In this document: piece by piece, positions 36,908 through 44,636 of the stretch
How positions within the stretch are numbered: the first letter of the stretch is position 1
Layout: each line of letters begins with the position of its first letter
From: Bacteroidales bacterium
GTDB lineage: Bacteria > Bacteroidota > Bacteroidia > Bacteroidales > UBA932
Direction: 5' to 3'
DNA length: 64,000 nucleotides
Assembly (NCBI GenBank): GCA_016288055.1
Contig: JAEEXZ010000006.1
Location: 1-64,000 of the forward strand
The notes under the pieces: model-generated
What the model saw: the letters and a program-made list of their open reading frames with translations, nothing else
What the model was told of the DNA's origin: nothing
Database searches by the model: none
Program-made: the position numbers and the translations under genes

Positions 36908-38650
36908 ATGTGTAAGAGTTTCATCCTACTCGGCGTTGTAACCACATTAACACTATCCTGTACGCACAGCCCCGTGTCGTCCAGAGATTCCGTACGAACC
37001 ACCGACGCCATTTATACCATCGACACCGCTTACGACTGCTACGCGAAGGATCCCGAGCGTGCGCTTGCCATCGTAGATACCGTCCAGATGCTGGGCCTGG
37101 CCAGCGACTTCGCCGCCGACAAAGCCCGCGCCACCATTTACGCCCGCAGTTCCCTGGATCCGCAGACGGAAAAGGCCATCGAGCTTTGCCACAGCCTCCT
37201 CCAGAGTGATTCCACCAGTACCGAGACCCGCTCCGGCGCCATCCAGCGGCTGGATGTTCTCCGCGTCACGGCCGAAGCCTACCGCGTGCGCCGGGACTAC
37301 GAGAACTGGCTCAAATACGCCATTGAAATCGCCGACCTCACCCGCGAGCTGGGCCAGGAGGTGGAATCCATCCGCACAGACGCAGAGATCGGAGTTGTCC
37401 TCACCCACCTGGGACGCGAGGAAGAAGGGCTGAACAAGCTCAATGATGCGCTGCAGGCCCTGGAGCCCCGCAGCGCCGTGAGTATCGACGCCCTGGACGC
37501 CTGGATTGTGGTAGCCAAGCGCAACATCAACGCCCTTGACGAGATGAACCGCCCCGCGGAAATCGTGCTGCTGGCCCAGGAAATCATCGACAAGCTCAAC
37601 TATTATCAGCTCCATTCCGGGGATTTCGCCGAGGACAGCGACAGGCTGCCTCCCAGCCAGGACGCGCACGCCCACTGGTGTGATTTCTACCGCGCCCAGG
37701 CCCACGGGTTCCTGGCCCGCGCCTATGCCCTGCTGGGCCGCACGAAGGAAGCCCGCCGGGAGATTGCCGTCTTTGAAGCAACGGAACACGGGCAGAGCTA
37801 TTCCGGCAAATGCATGATTGCCTCTGCCTGGAAAAAGGTAGGTTATTGGGATAAAGTCCTGGAGATAGACGCCGTCACCGAGCAGCGCATGGGAGCAGAC
37901 ACGCTCAACGCAGACTATGCCACCATCCTTCGGGACCGTTCGGATGCAGCCAGGGCCAGGGGGCATTACCATGAAGCACTCCTCTGGCTGGACCGCTATT
38001 CCAACATACAGGAGATGCTTTCGCAGCAGTTCCAAAGCAGCCAGGCGCACGAGTACGCCTCCAAGTACCACGCCAAGGAGCAGGAGCTGGAAATCCAGAA
38101 GGCCCGGGAGGACGCAAGGCGCAAGACATCGGCCCTGGTCGTGGTCCTCGTCGTATTCGTGCTCGCCGCCATCGCATCCGTGTACTATAGAGCGCAGCAG
38201 CGCCTCATCAGCGAGAAAAACCATGTGCTCGTACGACTCATCAACCGTTTCGCGCCCTCGGCCAAGCCCGTCACGTCCACAAAGACGGCTACGGAGGGCG
38301 TGGTGGAAGTCACCGAGCAGGACCGGGATCTGTTCAATGCCATTGACGAGACCATCCGCGGAGAACGGCTCTACGCCAATGTAAGCCTGCAGCGGCAGGA
38401 CATCCTGGACCGCTTCAACATGCGTCGTCAGGTACTGAACAAACTCATGTCGGCCTTCGCCGGCGGGGAATCCTTCCCCTCCTATGTGAACGGCATCCGC
38501 CTGGAGGAAGCTGTGCGCCTTCTCCGGGACGAGCCGGACCGTTCCATCAGCGATATTGCCGAGACTGTAGGTTTCACAATAGCAAATTTCCGTGTTGCAT
38601 TCAAACAATCTTATGGAATTACGCCGGCAGAGTTCCGGAACAACTTATAG
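36908..38650 (+). CDS. Membrane-spanning regulator: lipoprotein/TPR sensor with cytoplasmic AraC-type HTH
   Basis: A 580-residue protein. The N-terminus carries a lipobox-like LTLSC (C18). Residues about 30-390 are helical TPR-like repeats. One hydrophobic helix (TSALVVVLVVFVLAAIASVYY) lies near 410, followed by a short coiled region. The last 80 residues form an AraC-type double HTH (RSISDIAETVGFTIANFRVAFKQSYGITPAEF). The layout places the TPR region in the periplasm and the DNA-binding part in the cytoplasm. The ligand and target genes are unknown. The start at 36908 puts the signal at the N-terminus. Confidence 0.8.
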   Translation: MCKSFILLGVVTTLTLSCTHSPVSSRDSVRTTDAIYTIDTAYDCYAKDPERALAIVDTVQMLGLASDFAADKARATIYARSSLDPQTEKAIELCHSLLQSDSTSTETRSGAIQRLDVLRVTAEAYRVRRDYENWLKYAIEIADLTRELGQEVESIRTDAEIGVVLTHLGREEEGLNKLNDALQALEPRSAVSIDALDAWIVVAKRNINALDEMNRPAEIVLLAQEIIDKLNYYQLHSGDFAEDSDRLPPSQDAHAHWCDFYRAQAHGFLARAYALLGRTKEARREIAVFEATEHGQSYSGKCMIASAWKKVGYWDKVLEIDAVTEQRMGADTLNADYATILRDRSDAARARGHYHEALLWLDRYSNIQEMLSQQFQSSQAHEYASKYHAKEQELEIQKAREDARRKTSALVVVLVVFVLAAIASVYYRAQQRLISEKNHVLVRLINRFAPSAKPVTSTKTATEGVVEVTEQDRDLFNAIDETIRGERLYANVSLQRQDILDRFNMRRQVLNKLMSAFAGGESFPSYVNGIRLEEAVRLLRDEPDRSISDIAETVGFTIANFRVAFKQSYGITPAEFRNNL

Positions 38651-38857
38651 ATAAAATTGTTTCACTTTTCGTGGAAGCTCCAAAAGGGAATCGACCACTG
38701 TGCACGCTGCAGGGCAGATTCAGCACAGAAAATTTTGGTCCGTGTTTCATTTTCGGTGCAAGGTTCAAAAACGGCTCCAGAGCGCACCAATGTTAGTATT
38801 TGGCTCGCTGAACCAAATTGTAACGTCAAAAAACGTACAAAATCAAAAAAGTCGATT

Positions 38858-38865
38858 TATCTTTG
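38858..38865 (+). promoter_or_regulatory. Promoter-like -7 box of a small RNA candidate
   Basis: TATCTTTG in the gene-free stretch. No good TTTG is seen at the expected -33 distance, so this is weaker than the one at 32193. Confidence 0.4.
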
Positions 38866-38869
38866 CACT

Positions 38870-38957
38870 GAAACTTAAACACATAGAAAACTTCCCTAAA
38901 CTTCCACTACGAAAAACGAATAAAGCAGCCGGGTACTTTTCCCGGCTGCTTTTATTA
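38870..38957 (+). ncRNA. Candidate short RNA upstream of the repeat field
   Basis: Between the TATCTTTG box and a strong terminator lies about 85 nt of A-rich, C-containing sequence (AAACTTAAACACATAG...) with no reading frame. The terminator could instead belong to the regulator gene ending 270 bp upstream, in which case the box is accidental. Confidence 0.35.
38922..38955 (+). terminator. Intrinsic terminator
   Basis: A 12-bp perfect stem AAAGCAGCCGGG / CCCGGCTGCTTT with a seven-base loop, followed by TTATTAT. Confidence 0.85.
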
Positions 38958-39049
38958 TACACGCACGCTTCTTCGGCATTTGGCCAGAACCGTTTTCCGC
39001 GTTTTTGGTCCTGACCAACTTTCTCAGTAACCCGCCAGGGTCACTGCCA

Positions 39050-39132
39050 TTGGGCCAACGGCCAAAGGAATTTATTTTTCGGGGCGGGACCCGAAAAACC
39101 AAATTTCTTCGGCCATCGCGACGCCCACGCGC
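39050..39132 (-). repeat. Palindrome A4 (55-bp core, reverse orientation)
   Basis: Core 39060-39114 with outer arms GGCCAAAGGAATTT / AAATTTCTTCGGCC and inner arms TTTTTCGGG / CCCGAAAAA. Read on the minus strand it matches the A elements around the transposase gene, including the flanks GCGTCGCGATGGCC and GTTGGCCCA. The outer arm differs from the 48-50 kb copies but keeps most pairing. Confidence 0.75.
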
Positions 39133-39137
39133 AGCCC

Positions 39138-39186
39138 GGTTAAAGCACACTTTTGCCCTTCTAACCCCCATCACTGTGCTTTAACC
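39138..39186. repeat. C repeat 1
   Basis: Inverted arms GGTTAAAGCACA (39138-39149) and TGTGCTTTAACC (39175-39186) around a 25-bp centre beginning CTTTTGCC. Confidence 0.7.
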
Positions 39187-39201
39187 CATCTTCGTACACC
39201 T

Positions 39202-39250
39202 GGTTAAAGCACACTTTCGCCATTCTAAATCGTATTAGCGTGCTTTAACC
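39202..39250. repeat. C repeat 2
   Basis: Arms GGTTAAAGCACA and GCGTGCTTTAACC, with a different centre from copy 1. It starts 64 bp after copy 1. Confidence 0.7.
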
Positions 39251-39266
39251 CCTCCTCTCGACCATA

Positions 39267-39313
39267 GTTAAAGCACACTTTCGGCCACTGGACCTCCATT
39301 ACCGTGCTTTAAC
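39267..39313. repeat. C repeat 3
   Basis: Arms AGTTAAAGCACA and CGTGCTTTAAC. The arms are kept while the centre has changed again. It starts 65 bp after copy 2. Confidence 0.7.
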
Positions 39314-39432
39314 CCCGGCTCGACAAGACCGCTTTCCCGGCTTTTTCGGTCCAGGCCAGATGTTACTTTGTCATGCCCGGCCCCGACCGGGCATCTCCTT
39401 TCATTCTGAGCGTAGCGAAGAATCTATGCCCA

Positions 39433-39516
39433 TTGGCCAACGGCCAAAGGAATTTATTTTTCGGGACGGGACCCGAAAAAACCAAATTTCTTCGGCCATC
39501 GCAAACCCCACGCGCA
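39433..39516 (-). repeat. Palindrome A5 (reverse orientation)
   Basis: Core 39442-39497. Nearly identical to A4 but with one extra A in the inner arm and GGGACGGGACCC at the tip. It ends 25 bp before the pgi promoter. Confidence 0.75.
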
Positions 39517-39541
39517 TATTTTATATCTCAAGAATAATCGC

Positions 39542-39549
39542 TAAATTTG
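39542..39549 (+). promoter_or_regulatory. Promoter -7 box of pgi
   Basis: TAAATTTG, 42 bp before the pgi ATG and just beyond palindrome A5. Confidence 0.5.
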
Positions 39550-39591
39550 GCCCCTGTTTTAGCTGTAAAACAACACAAATAACGATAAACA

Positions 39592-40929
39592 ATGATTAAA
39601 ATTGACGTAAAAGGCTGCCAGTCCTTTGTTGACGCAGCCAAGTATGAGTCCTACGTAAACAAGGCGCTGGATGCCTTTGACACGCTGGATAGTGAAAAAG
39701 GCGCCGGAAACGATTTCCTGGGCTGGAAACATCTTCCCTCCGAAGTTCCCGCTTCCATGCTGGAAGATATCGACAACATCTGCAAAGACTGGAAATCCCG
39801 CGGAGTGGACCTTGTCATCGCCATCGGCATCGGCGGTTCCTACCTGGGCGCCAAATGCGTCATCGAAGCCCTTAGCCATAACTTCGCCAAGCAGCTCAAG
39901 CACGCTGACGCACCCGAAGTGGTCTTTGCCGGCAACAACCTCTCCGAGGATTACCTGGCAGAGCTGATGGACCTGGCCGCAGAGCGCAATGTCGCCTGCA
40001 TCGTCATCTCCAAGAGCGGCACCACCACGGAACCCGCCGTCGCATTCCGCATCGTCAAGCAGTATATTGAAGAGCGTTACGGCAAGCAGGAAGCCGCCGT
40101 ACGCATCGTCGCCATCACGGACGCCAAGAAAGGCGCGCTCAAAACCCTCTCCACGCAGGAAGGATACAAGACTTTCGTCGTTCCCGACAATGTAGGCGGC
40201 CGTTTCTCCGTGCTCACTCCCGTCGGCCTTCTCCCCATCGCCGCCGCCGGCCTGGATGTAAAGGGCCTGCTGGCCGGTGCCCTGGAGGCAGAGAAAGCGC
40301 TGGCAGTCAAATCGGCCACTAATCCGGCCGTCGTTTACGCCGCCATCCGCAACCTCCTGCACAGCGAGTACGGAAAGAGCACCGAAATCCTGGTCAACTA
40401 CAACCCCAAGCTCACCTATGTGGCAGAATGGTGGAAGCAGCTCTACGGTGAATCCGAAGGCAAGGACGGCAAGGGTATCTTCCCCGCCAGCGTCAACAAC
40501 ACCGCAGACCTTCACTCCATGGGTCAGTTCATTCAGGAAGGCTCCCGCGTCATGTTCGAGACTGTCCTGCACGTAGAGAAAGCCCAGCGCAGCGTAGTTA
40601 TCGGCTCCGATGACCAGAACCTGGACCAGCTCAATTTCCTCGCCGGCAAACACGTGGAGCACTGCAACCACATGGCCGAACTGGGCACCGTCCTCGCCCA
40701 CATCGACGGCGGCGTGCCCCAGATTCAGATTGCCCTGGAGAAGATCGACGCTTTCAACCTGGGTAGCCTGCTGTACTTCTTCGAGTTCGCCTGCGGCGTT
40801 TCCGCCTACACGCTGGGTGTGAATCCCTTCAACCAGCCCGGTGTAGAGGCCTACAAGAAGAACATGTTCGCCCTCCTGGAGAAACCCGGCTACGAAGAGG
40901 CTTCCAAGGCCATCAAGCAGCGCCTGTAA
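39592..40929 (+). CDS. pgi: Glucose-6-phosphate isomerase
   Basis: A 445-residue cytosolic enzyme interconverting glucose 6-phosphate and fructose 6-phosphate. The sugar-phosphate-binding IGIGGSYLGAK (near residue 80) and SKSGTTTEPA motifs are clear, and the length is that of the shorter bacterial PGI branch. It is transcribed alone, between the repeat field and a bidirectional terminator. Confidence 0.96.
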   Translation: MIKIDVKGCQSFVDAAKYESYVNKALDAFDTLDSEKGAGNDFLGWKHLPSEVPASMLEDIDNICKDWKSRGVDLVIAIGIGGSYLGAKCVIEALSHNFAKQLKHADAPEVVFAGNNLSEDYLAELMDLAAERNVACIVISKSGTTTEPAVAFRIVKQYIEERYGKQEAAVRIVAITDAKKGALKTLSTQEGYKTFVVPDNVGGRFSVLTPVGLLPIAAAGLDVKGLLAGALEAEKALAVKSATNPAVVYAAIRNLLHSEYGKSTEILVNYNPKLTYVAEWWKQLYGESEGKDGKGIFPASVNNTADLHSMGQFIQEGSRVMFETVLHVEKAQRSVVIGSDDQNLDQLNFLAGKHVEHCNHMAELGTVLAHIDGGVPQIQIALEKIDAFNLGSLLYFFEFACGVSAYTLGVNPFNQPGVEAYKKNMFALLEKPGYEEASKAIKQRL

Positions 40930-40944
40930 TCCATCCCGTCATAA

Positions 40945-40978
40945 AAGAAAAGACTGACCTTCCGGCCAGTCTTTTTTT
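40945..40978. terminator. Bidirectional terminator between pgi and the YccF gene
   Basis: Stem AGACTGACC / GGCCAGTCT (one mismatch) with a TTCC loop and seven T on the plus side. The minus side has TTTTCTTTTAT. It lies between two converging genes. Confidence 0.8.
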
Positions 40979-40979
40979 G

Positions 40980-41348
40980 TTATCTGATCTCTTTACCGAA
41001 AGGCACCAGCGAGGCCAGCGCCATCTTGAAGTGCTGCAGGCCGAAGGGAATGCCGACGATGGTAATGAAACAAAGGAGGCCGAAGATGAAATGCATGATG
41101 GCCAGTTCCCACCAACCGGTCAGAATCCAGATGACGTTCATCACCACGGTGAGGCATCCGCCCCGGTCGGGGCCGTCCACCATCTCGTGACCGAAAGGCC
41201 AGACAGCGAACATTCCCAGCTTGAACAACTGCAAGCCAAAGGGGATTCCGATAATCGTGACGCATAACACGAAGCCGCACAGGAAATACCATCCGGCAAT
41301 CAGAAGACCGCCCAGCACCAGCCAAAGAACATTACCAATACCGTTCAT
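40980..41348 (-). CDS. YccF domain inner-membrane protein
   Basis: A 122-residue protein made of two similar halves, each with hydrophobic helices and the conserved tail TIIGIPFGLQLFKL / TIVGIPFGLQHFKM, the mark of the YccF domain. Function is unknown in the family. It ends at the pgi terminator and lies directly downstream of the RNase P RNA terminator. Confidence 0.85.
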   Translation of the reverse strand: MNGIGNVLWLVLGGLLIAGWYFLCGFVLCVTIIGIPFGLQLFKLGMFAVWPFGHEMVDGPDRGGCLTVVMNVIWILTGWWELAIMHFIFGLLCFITIVGIPFGLQHFKMALASLVPFGKEIR

Positions 41349-41382
41349 AAGTCGAAATTTTTGCTAATATACAAATAATTAT

Positions 41383-41415
41383 AAAAACGGACGCCCGGCC
41401 GTAAGGTCGAGCGTC
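41383..41415 (-). terminator. Terminator of the RNase P RNA gene
   Basis: Minus-strand stem GACGCTCGACC / GGCCGGGCGTC with a TTAC loop, followed by CGTTTTTAT. Confidence 0.8.
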
Positions 41416-41756
41416 GTAGAGGATGGTAAGGCCGTAAGCCGCTTTCTGTTTTTAAATCTGTCATTTATCTTCGCAACCTACCCCCCGGCATCAGGCGGGC
41501 CGCCCTCGACTGCCGGTATATTTGGTCTTGCAGGCCCGGGTACCGTACCCGCTGCATGTCGCCATGCAACGTCGTGGGCTCTTACCCCGCGTTCTCACCC
41601 TTACCTTGCGGCGGTTATTCTCTGCTACAGGTACCTTGAAGATTACTCCCCACTGTGCTTTCCACAGACGGGTGCCCTATCCTGTGCGGACTTTCCTCAG
41701 CATCATCCCCGGCGAGCCGGAGATTGGCCGCGACAGATCGCCTTACCAGTATTTTT
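41416..41756 (-). ncRNA. rnpB: RNase P RNA (bacterial type A)
   Basis: Catalytic RNA that removes tRNA 5' leaders. On the minus strand the conserved GAGGAAAGTCCGCACAGG block (CR I), the AAGGGTGAGAACGCGGGGTAAGAG block and the 3' GCGGCTTAC block all appear in order. The P1 helix pairs TGGTAAGGC (41740-41748) with GCCTTACCA (41424-41432). A promoter box lies just upstream and a terminator just downstream. The exact ends are estimated. Confidence 0.95.
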
Positions 41757-41762
41757 GGACGG

Positions 41763-41770
41763 CAAAGTTA
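41763..41770 (-). promoter_or_regulatory. Promoter -7 box of rnpB
   Basis: TAACTTTG on the minus strand. It overlaps the last codon of recX (stop at 41768), so the RNA gene starts inside the recX end. Confidence 0.65.
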
Positions 41771-42232
41771 CGAATTATTCTTGATGCGAGCAAACGAGGC
41801 CTCTACCTCGTCATACGCGTAACCGCGCGAGAGACCGTATTTGAGCAGTTTCAGGCGGAACTGGGGATCTCCCTGAAGGGACTTGGCCTTTGCCGCCATC
41901 AGACGGTCCAGCCTGTCGGCGGCACGGGAGGGTTCGATTTCCTCCAGGGCGGCGGCAATTACCGTATCGGAAACGCCCTTTGCACGCAGCTGGAAGCGGA
42001 TTTTGACCGGTCCCCAGCCTTGGATGCCAGCCTTTTCCCGGGCGTAGGCCGATGCATACCGCGTATCGTCCACATAGCGCTCGGCCACAAGGGCGGCGAC
42101 TACCTCGGCGGCTGCGGCCTCGTTCCCGTCCAGGGACCTGAGCGCCTTCCGGTGGACATCGGCCTCACAGTACTCCGCCTTCGAGCAGAGCCTCTGCAGG
42201 CGCGACAGGCACTTTTTCGCGAGCTCGTCCAT
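41768..42232 (-). CDS. recX: Recombination regulator RecX
   Basis: A 154-residue all-helical protein of three RecX repeats, recognisable by DTRYASAYAREK, KIRFQLRAKGVSDTVIAAAL and the RGYAYDEVEASF tail. RecX caps RecA filaments and limits recombination. In this genome recA is about 8 kb away, not adjacent. Start 42232 (MDELAKK) is four bases from the stop of the patatin gene; longer readings run into that gene. Confidence 0.88.
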   Translation of the reverse strand: MDELAKKCLSRLQRLCSKAEYCEADVHRKALRSLDGNEAAAAEVVAALVAERYVDDTRYASAYAREKAGIQGWGPVKIRFQLRAKGVSDTVIAAALEEIEPSRAADRLDRLMAAKAKSLQGDPQFRLKLLKYGLSRGYAYDEVEASFARIKNNS

Positions 42233-42236
42233 CGGC

Positions 42237-44636
42237 CTAGAAGTTATAGCCCAGGGCGATGTATGCGCCCAGCCGGCGGGTGGCGGTGGACCAGTGCAGC
42301 TGGAACTTGAACGGGCCGAAGATGGAATTGTAGGCATATCCCAGCCCTACGCCCATGTAGATATTGGAATGCGTGGTAAGGCGGGAGAACTCGTCAAAGT
42401 CGAGCGCGGAGTTGGCGACGGCGGACACATAGTGGTTCACACCCAGGCGATAGCGTCCTTCCAGACGCGCCACGAAGAGTTTCTGGTTCACGAGCATACC
42501 GCCCAGCACGCCCGCGAAGGGGATCTGATGATCCAGGTATCGGCCCGGCATATCGCCGCCTATCATGTTGGTATAGAGGAGCGGCACCTCGCCATTGCCG
42601 GTGAAGATAAGACGCCCGTATCCCTGGCCGATCAGCGTGAACCGTCCCATGCTCAGGGGGATGGTGATGTCGGCCGCGACGGTCCCCAGGAAACGGCTGC
42701 TGTTGTAGGGAATGAAGCCGGTGTAGGCGACCTGTCCGCGGATGCCCGTGCTGATACCCTTGGTGGGGAAATAGCTGTTGTCCAGCGTTTCCGCCCGGCC
42801 GTCAAGGAACAGTTCCGGGTAATCCTCCAGGGTATTGAATTTGGCGAATTCCAGTCCCGTCTCCGCCAGGATGCGGTAGATGCGATAAAAGACGTTGCGG
42901 AAGCCCAGTTTCACATCCATGTCGGACCAGTGCATGTTGGAGAAGAACACTTCCTGGTTGGACTGCAGGAAGGTGGCGCTGATGGGAGAGCCGTTCTGCA
43001 GCATGAAGTTTCGGTTCTGGTAGGTGATGTTGGCGCGGGCGTTCATGGTGGCAAACGTGCGTCCGTTGTAGGCATAGAGAAGGTCCACCAGCGGATGCGT
43101 GCTGAGCCGCGCGGTAATGTCCAGCGAATGGCCGCGCAGGGAATTGGTATTGAGGCCGACGTTGAACAGCAGCGAGACGAACTCCTCCGAATCCACGCGG
43201 GCGCCGAAGCCCAGCTTGTGCATGGGACCGCGCCGGCAGGTGATGCGCAGTTTATAGGGCTCGTCCGTACCGCGGAGCTCGTAGTTCACGTAGTCGTAGG
43301 CGCCCTTTCCGAAGATGCGGGCGATGTCGTCCTCGATGGCCGCCTTGTCCGTCACGCTGAAAGCCTTCACCTTCATGCCGCCGAGGATGTAGGCCGTTTC
43401 CTGCGGACCCACGCCCACAATCTCGATCTGCCCGATCCGTACTTTTTTAAGGCCGATATCCACGGCCGGCCTGGCATGAAGCTCACGTTTGGTATGACCC
43501 AGCCTCTTCTCCAGGACTTCGAACTGCGGCGCCGCGGCAGCGGCCGCTTTGTAGCCGCGGTCATAGAGCGTATCCACGGCCTCGGAGTAGAAACTGAGCA
43601 TATTGTAGCCACTCATATCCGGGTGGATATGGATGTCGATCATGCGCTGGTTCAAACGGAAAGCGTCATTGGAGAAGAGGTCCATGCTGGCCATCATGAC
43701 GTCTGCCAGGTTCTGGATTTCTTCCGCCTTGAGGCGGCGTTCGCTCAGGTCGATGGCGATGACAATATCGGCCCCCATTCGCTTGGCCAGGTTCACGGGG
43801 AGGTTGTTGCGCATACCGCCGTCCACCAGCACCATTCCCTCCGAGCGCACCGGAGCAAAGAGGCCGGGGATGGACATCGTGGAACGGAGGGCCAGGTTCA
43901 CCGACCCGCTGTGCCAGATCTTGGCCTTTCCGGAAACCATGTCCGTGGCCACGCAGGCAAAGGGGATGGGGAATTTGAAGAAGTCGGTGGAATCGCTGTA
44001 GCCTACGGTGCGGGAAGTGATGAGATGGTTTACATTCTGCCCGAAGACGAAACCGGAAGGGAGGCTTCCAAGCAGGCTGCCGCGGGTGATATCGTCCTCG
44101 GCGGCACCCAGATGCAGTTCACGCGAACCGCCGCCCGTGAAGGGATCCTCCCCCGACAGGTAGTTCTTATAGTCGTCCTGCTTATAGTAGAACGGGAAGG
44201 ACATCAGGTATTTCTCCCGGTTGCGGATACGGGAGTAAGGGAGATATTTCCTGTCCACACGGTCGCTCAGAACCATGCCCCAGTCCATGTTGTGGAAGAG
44301 GGAGTCCAGGTAGTCCGCGCTATATCCCAGCGAGTACATGCCGCCCAGAAGACCGCCGATGGACGTTCCCACCACCATGTCGATGGGAATGTCGTACTGT
44401 TCCATGTATTTGAGCACGCCTACGGTGGCTGCGCCCTTGGCACCGCCGCCGGAGAGGACCAGCGCCACGGTGGGACGCATCTTCCGGATTTCCGCCATCC
44501 GGACGCGGATCTGCTGGACGGCTTTGGCGTCCTGGGCGTCCAGGCCGAAGGTGGAAGAAGGAGCTTCTTCGATTCGCTGGGCCCATGCGACGGTAGCGCA
44601 CAAGGCCAGCGATATAAGAACTAAGAGTCTTTTCAT
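42237..44636 (-). CDS. Patatin-like phospholipase fused to an Omp85-type beta-barrel
   Basis: A 799-residue exported protein with signal peptide (MKRLLVLISLALCATVAWAQ). The patatin domain (about 55-330) has the oxyanion loop SGGGAKG, the nucleophile S92 in GTSIGG and the catalytic Asp in VDGGMRNNLPV. A POTRA-like segment (about 390-470) and a C-terminal 16-strand barrel ending in YIALGYNF follow. This is the PlpD/FplA layout of type V secretion, here widespread in Bacteroidota. It probably hydrolyses lipids at the outer membrane. It overlaps the rlmN stop by four bases. Confidence 0.88.
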   Translation of the reverse strand: MKRLLVLISLALCATVAWAQRIEEAPSSTFGLDAQDAKAVQQIRVRMAEIRKMRPTVALVLSGGGAKGAATVGVLKYMEQYDIPIDMVVGTSIGGLLGGMYSLGYSADYLDSLFHNMDWGMVLSDRVDRKYLPYSRIRNREKYLMSFPFYYKQDDYKNYLSGEDPFTGGGSRELHLGAAEDDITRGSLLGSLPSGFVFGQNVNHLITSRTVGYSDSTDFFKFPIPFACVATDMVSGKAKIWHSGSVNLALRSTMSIPGLFAPVRSEGMVLVDGGMRNNLPVNLAKRMGADIVIAIDLSERRLKAEEIQNLADVMMASMDLFSNDAFRLNQRMIDIHIHPDMSGYNMLSFYSEAVDTLYDRGYKAAAAAAPQFEVLEKRLGHTKRELHARPAVDIGLKKVRIGQIEIVGVGPQETAYILGGMKVKAFSVTDKAAIEDDIARIFGKGAYDYVNYELRGTDEPYKLRITCRRGPMHKLGFGARVDSEEFVSLLFNVGLNTNSLRGHSLDITARLSTHPLVDLLYAYNGRTFATMNARANITYQNRNFMLQNGSPISATFLQSNQEVFFSNMHWSDMDVKLGFRNVFYRIYRILAETGLEFAKFNTLEDYPELFLDGRAETLDNSYFPTKGISTGIRGQVAYTGFIPYNSSRFLGTVAADITIPLSMGRFTLIGQGYGRLIFTGNGEVPLLYTNMIGGDMPGRYLDHQIPFAGVLGGMLVNQKLFVARLEGRYRLGVNHYVSAVANSALDFDEFSRLTTHSNIYMGVGLGYAYNSIFGPFKFQLHWSTATRRLGAYIALGYNF

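Larger units (their letters stand above)
38651..39591. other. Gene-free repeat field upstream of pgi
   Basis: A 941-bp stretch without a credible gene. In order it holds a small RNA candidate with terminator (38858-38957), a D element (about 38988-39016), palindrome A4 (39050-39132), three C repeats (39138-39313), a second D element (about 39328-39356), a CCCGG hairpin and a CATTCTGAGCGTAGCGAAG motif that is widespread in Bacteroidota genomes (39373-39425), palindrome A5 (39433-39516) and the pgi promoter. The short reading frames here are translations of repeats. Confidence 0.75.

Noticed and set aside
39360..39599. A frame giving an HSERSEES-containing peptide.
   Set aside because: This is the well-known spurious translation of the CATTCTGAGCG repeat.
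42294..44624. A long plus-strand frame opposite the patatin gene.
   Set aside because: Shadow of a well-supported gene; composition is unnatural.
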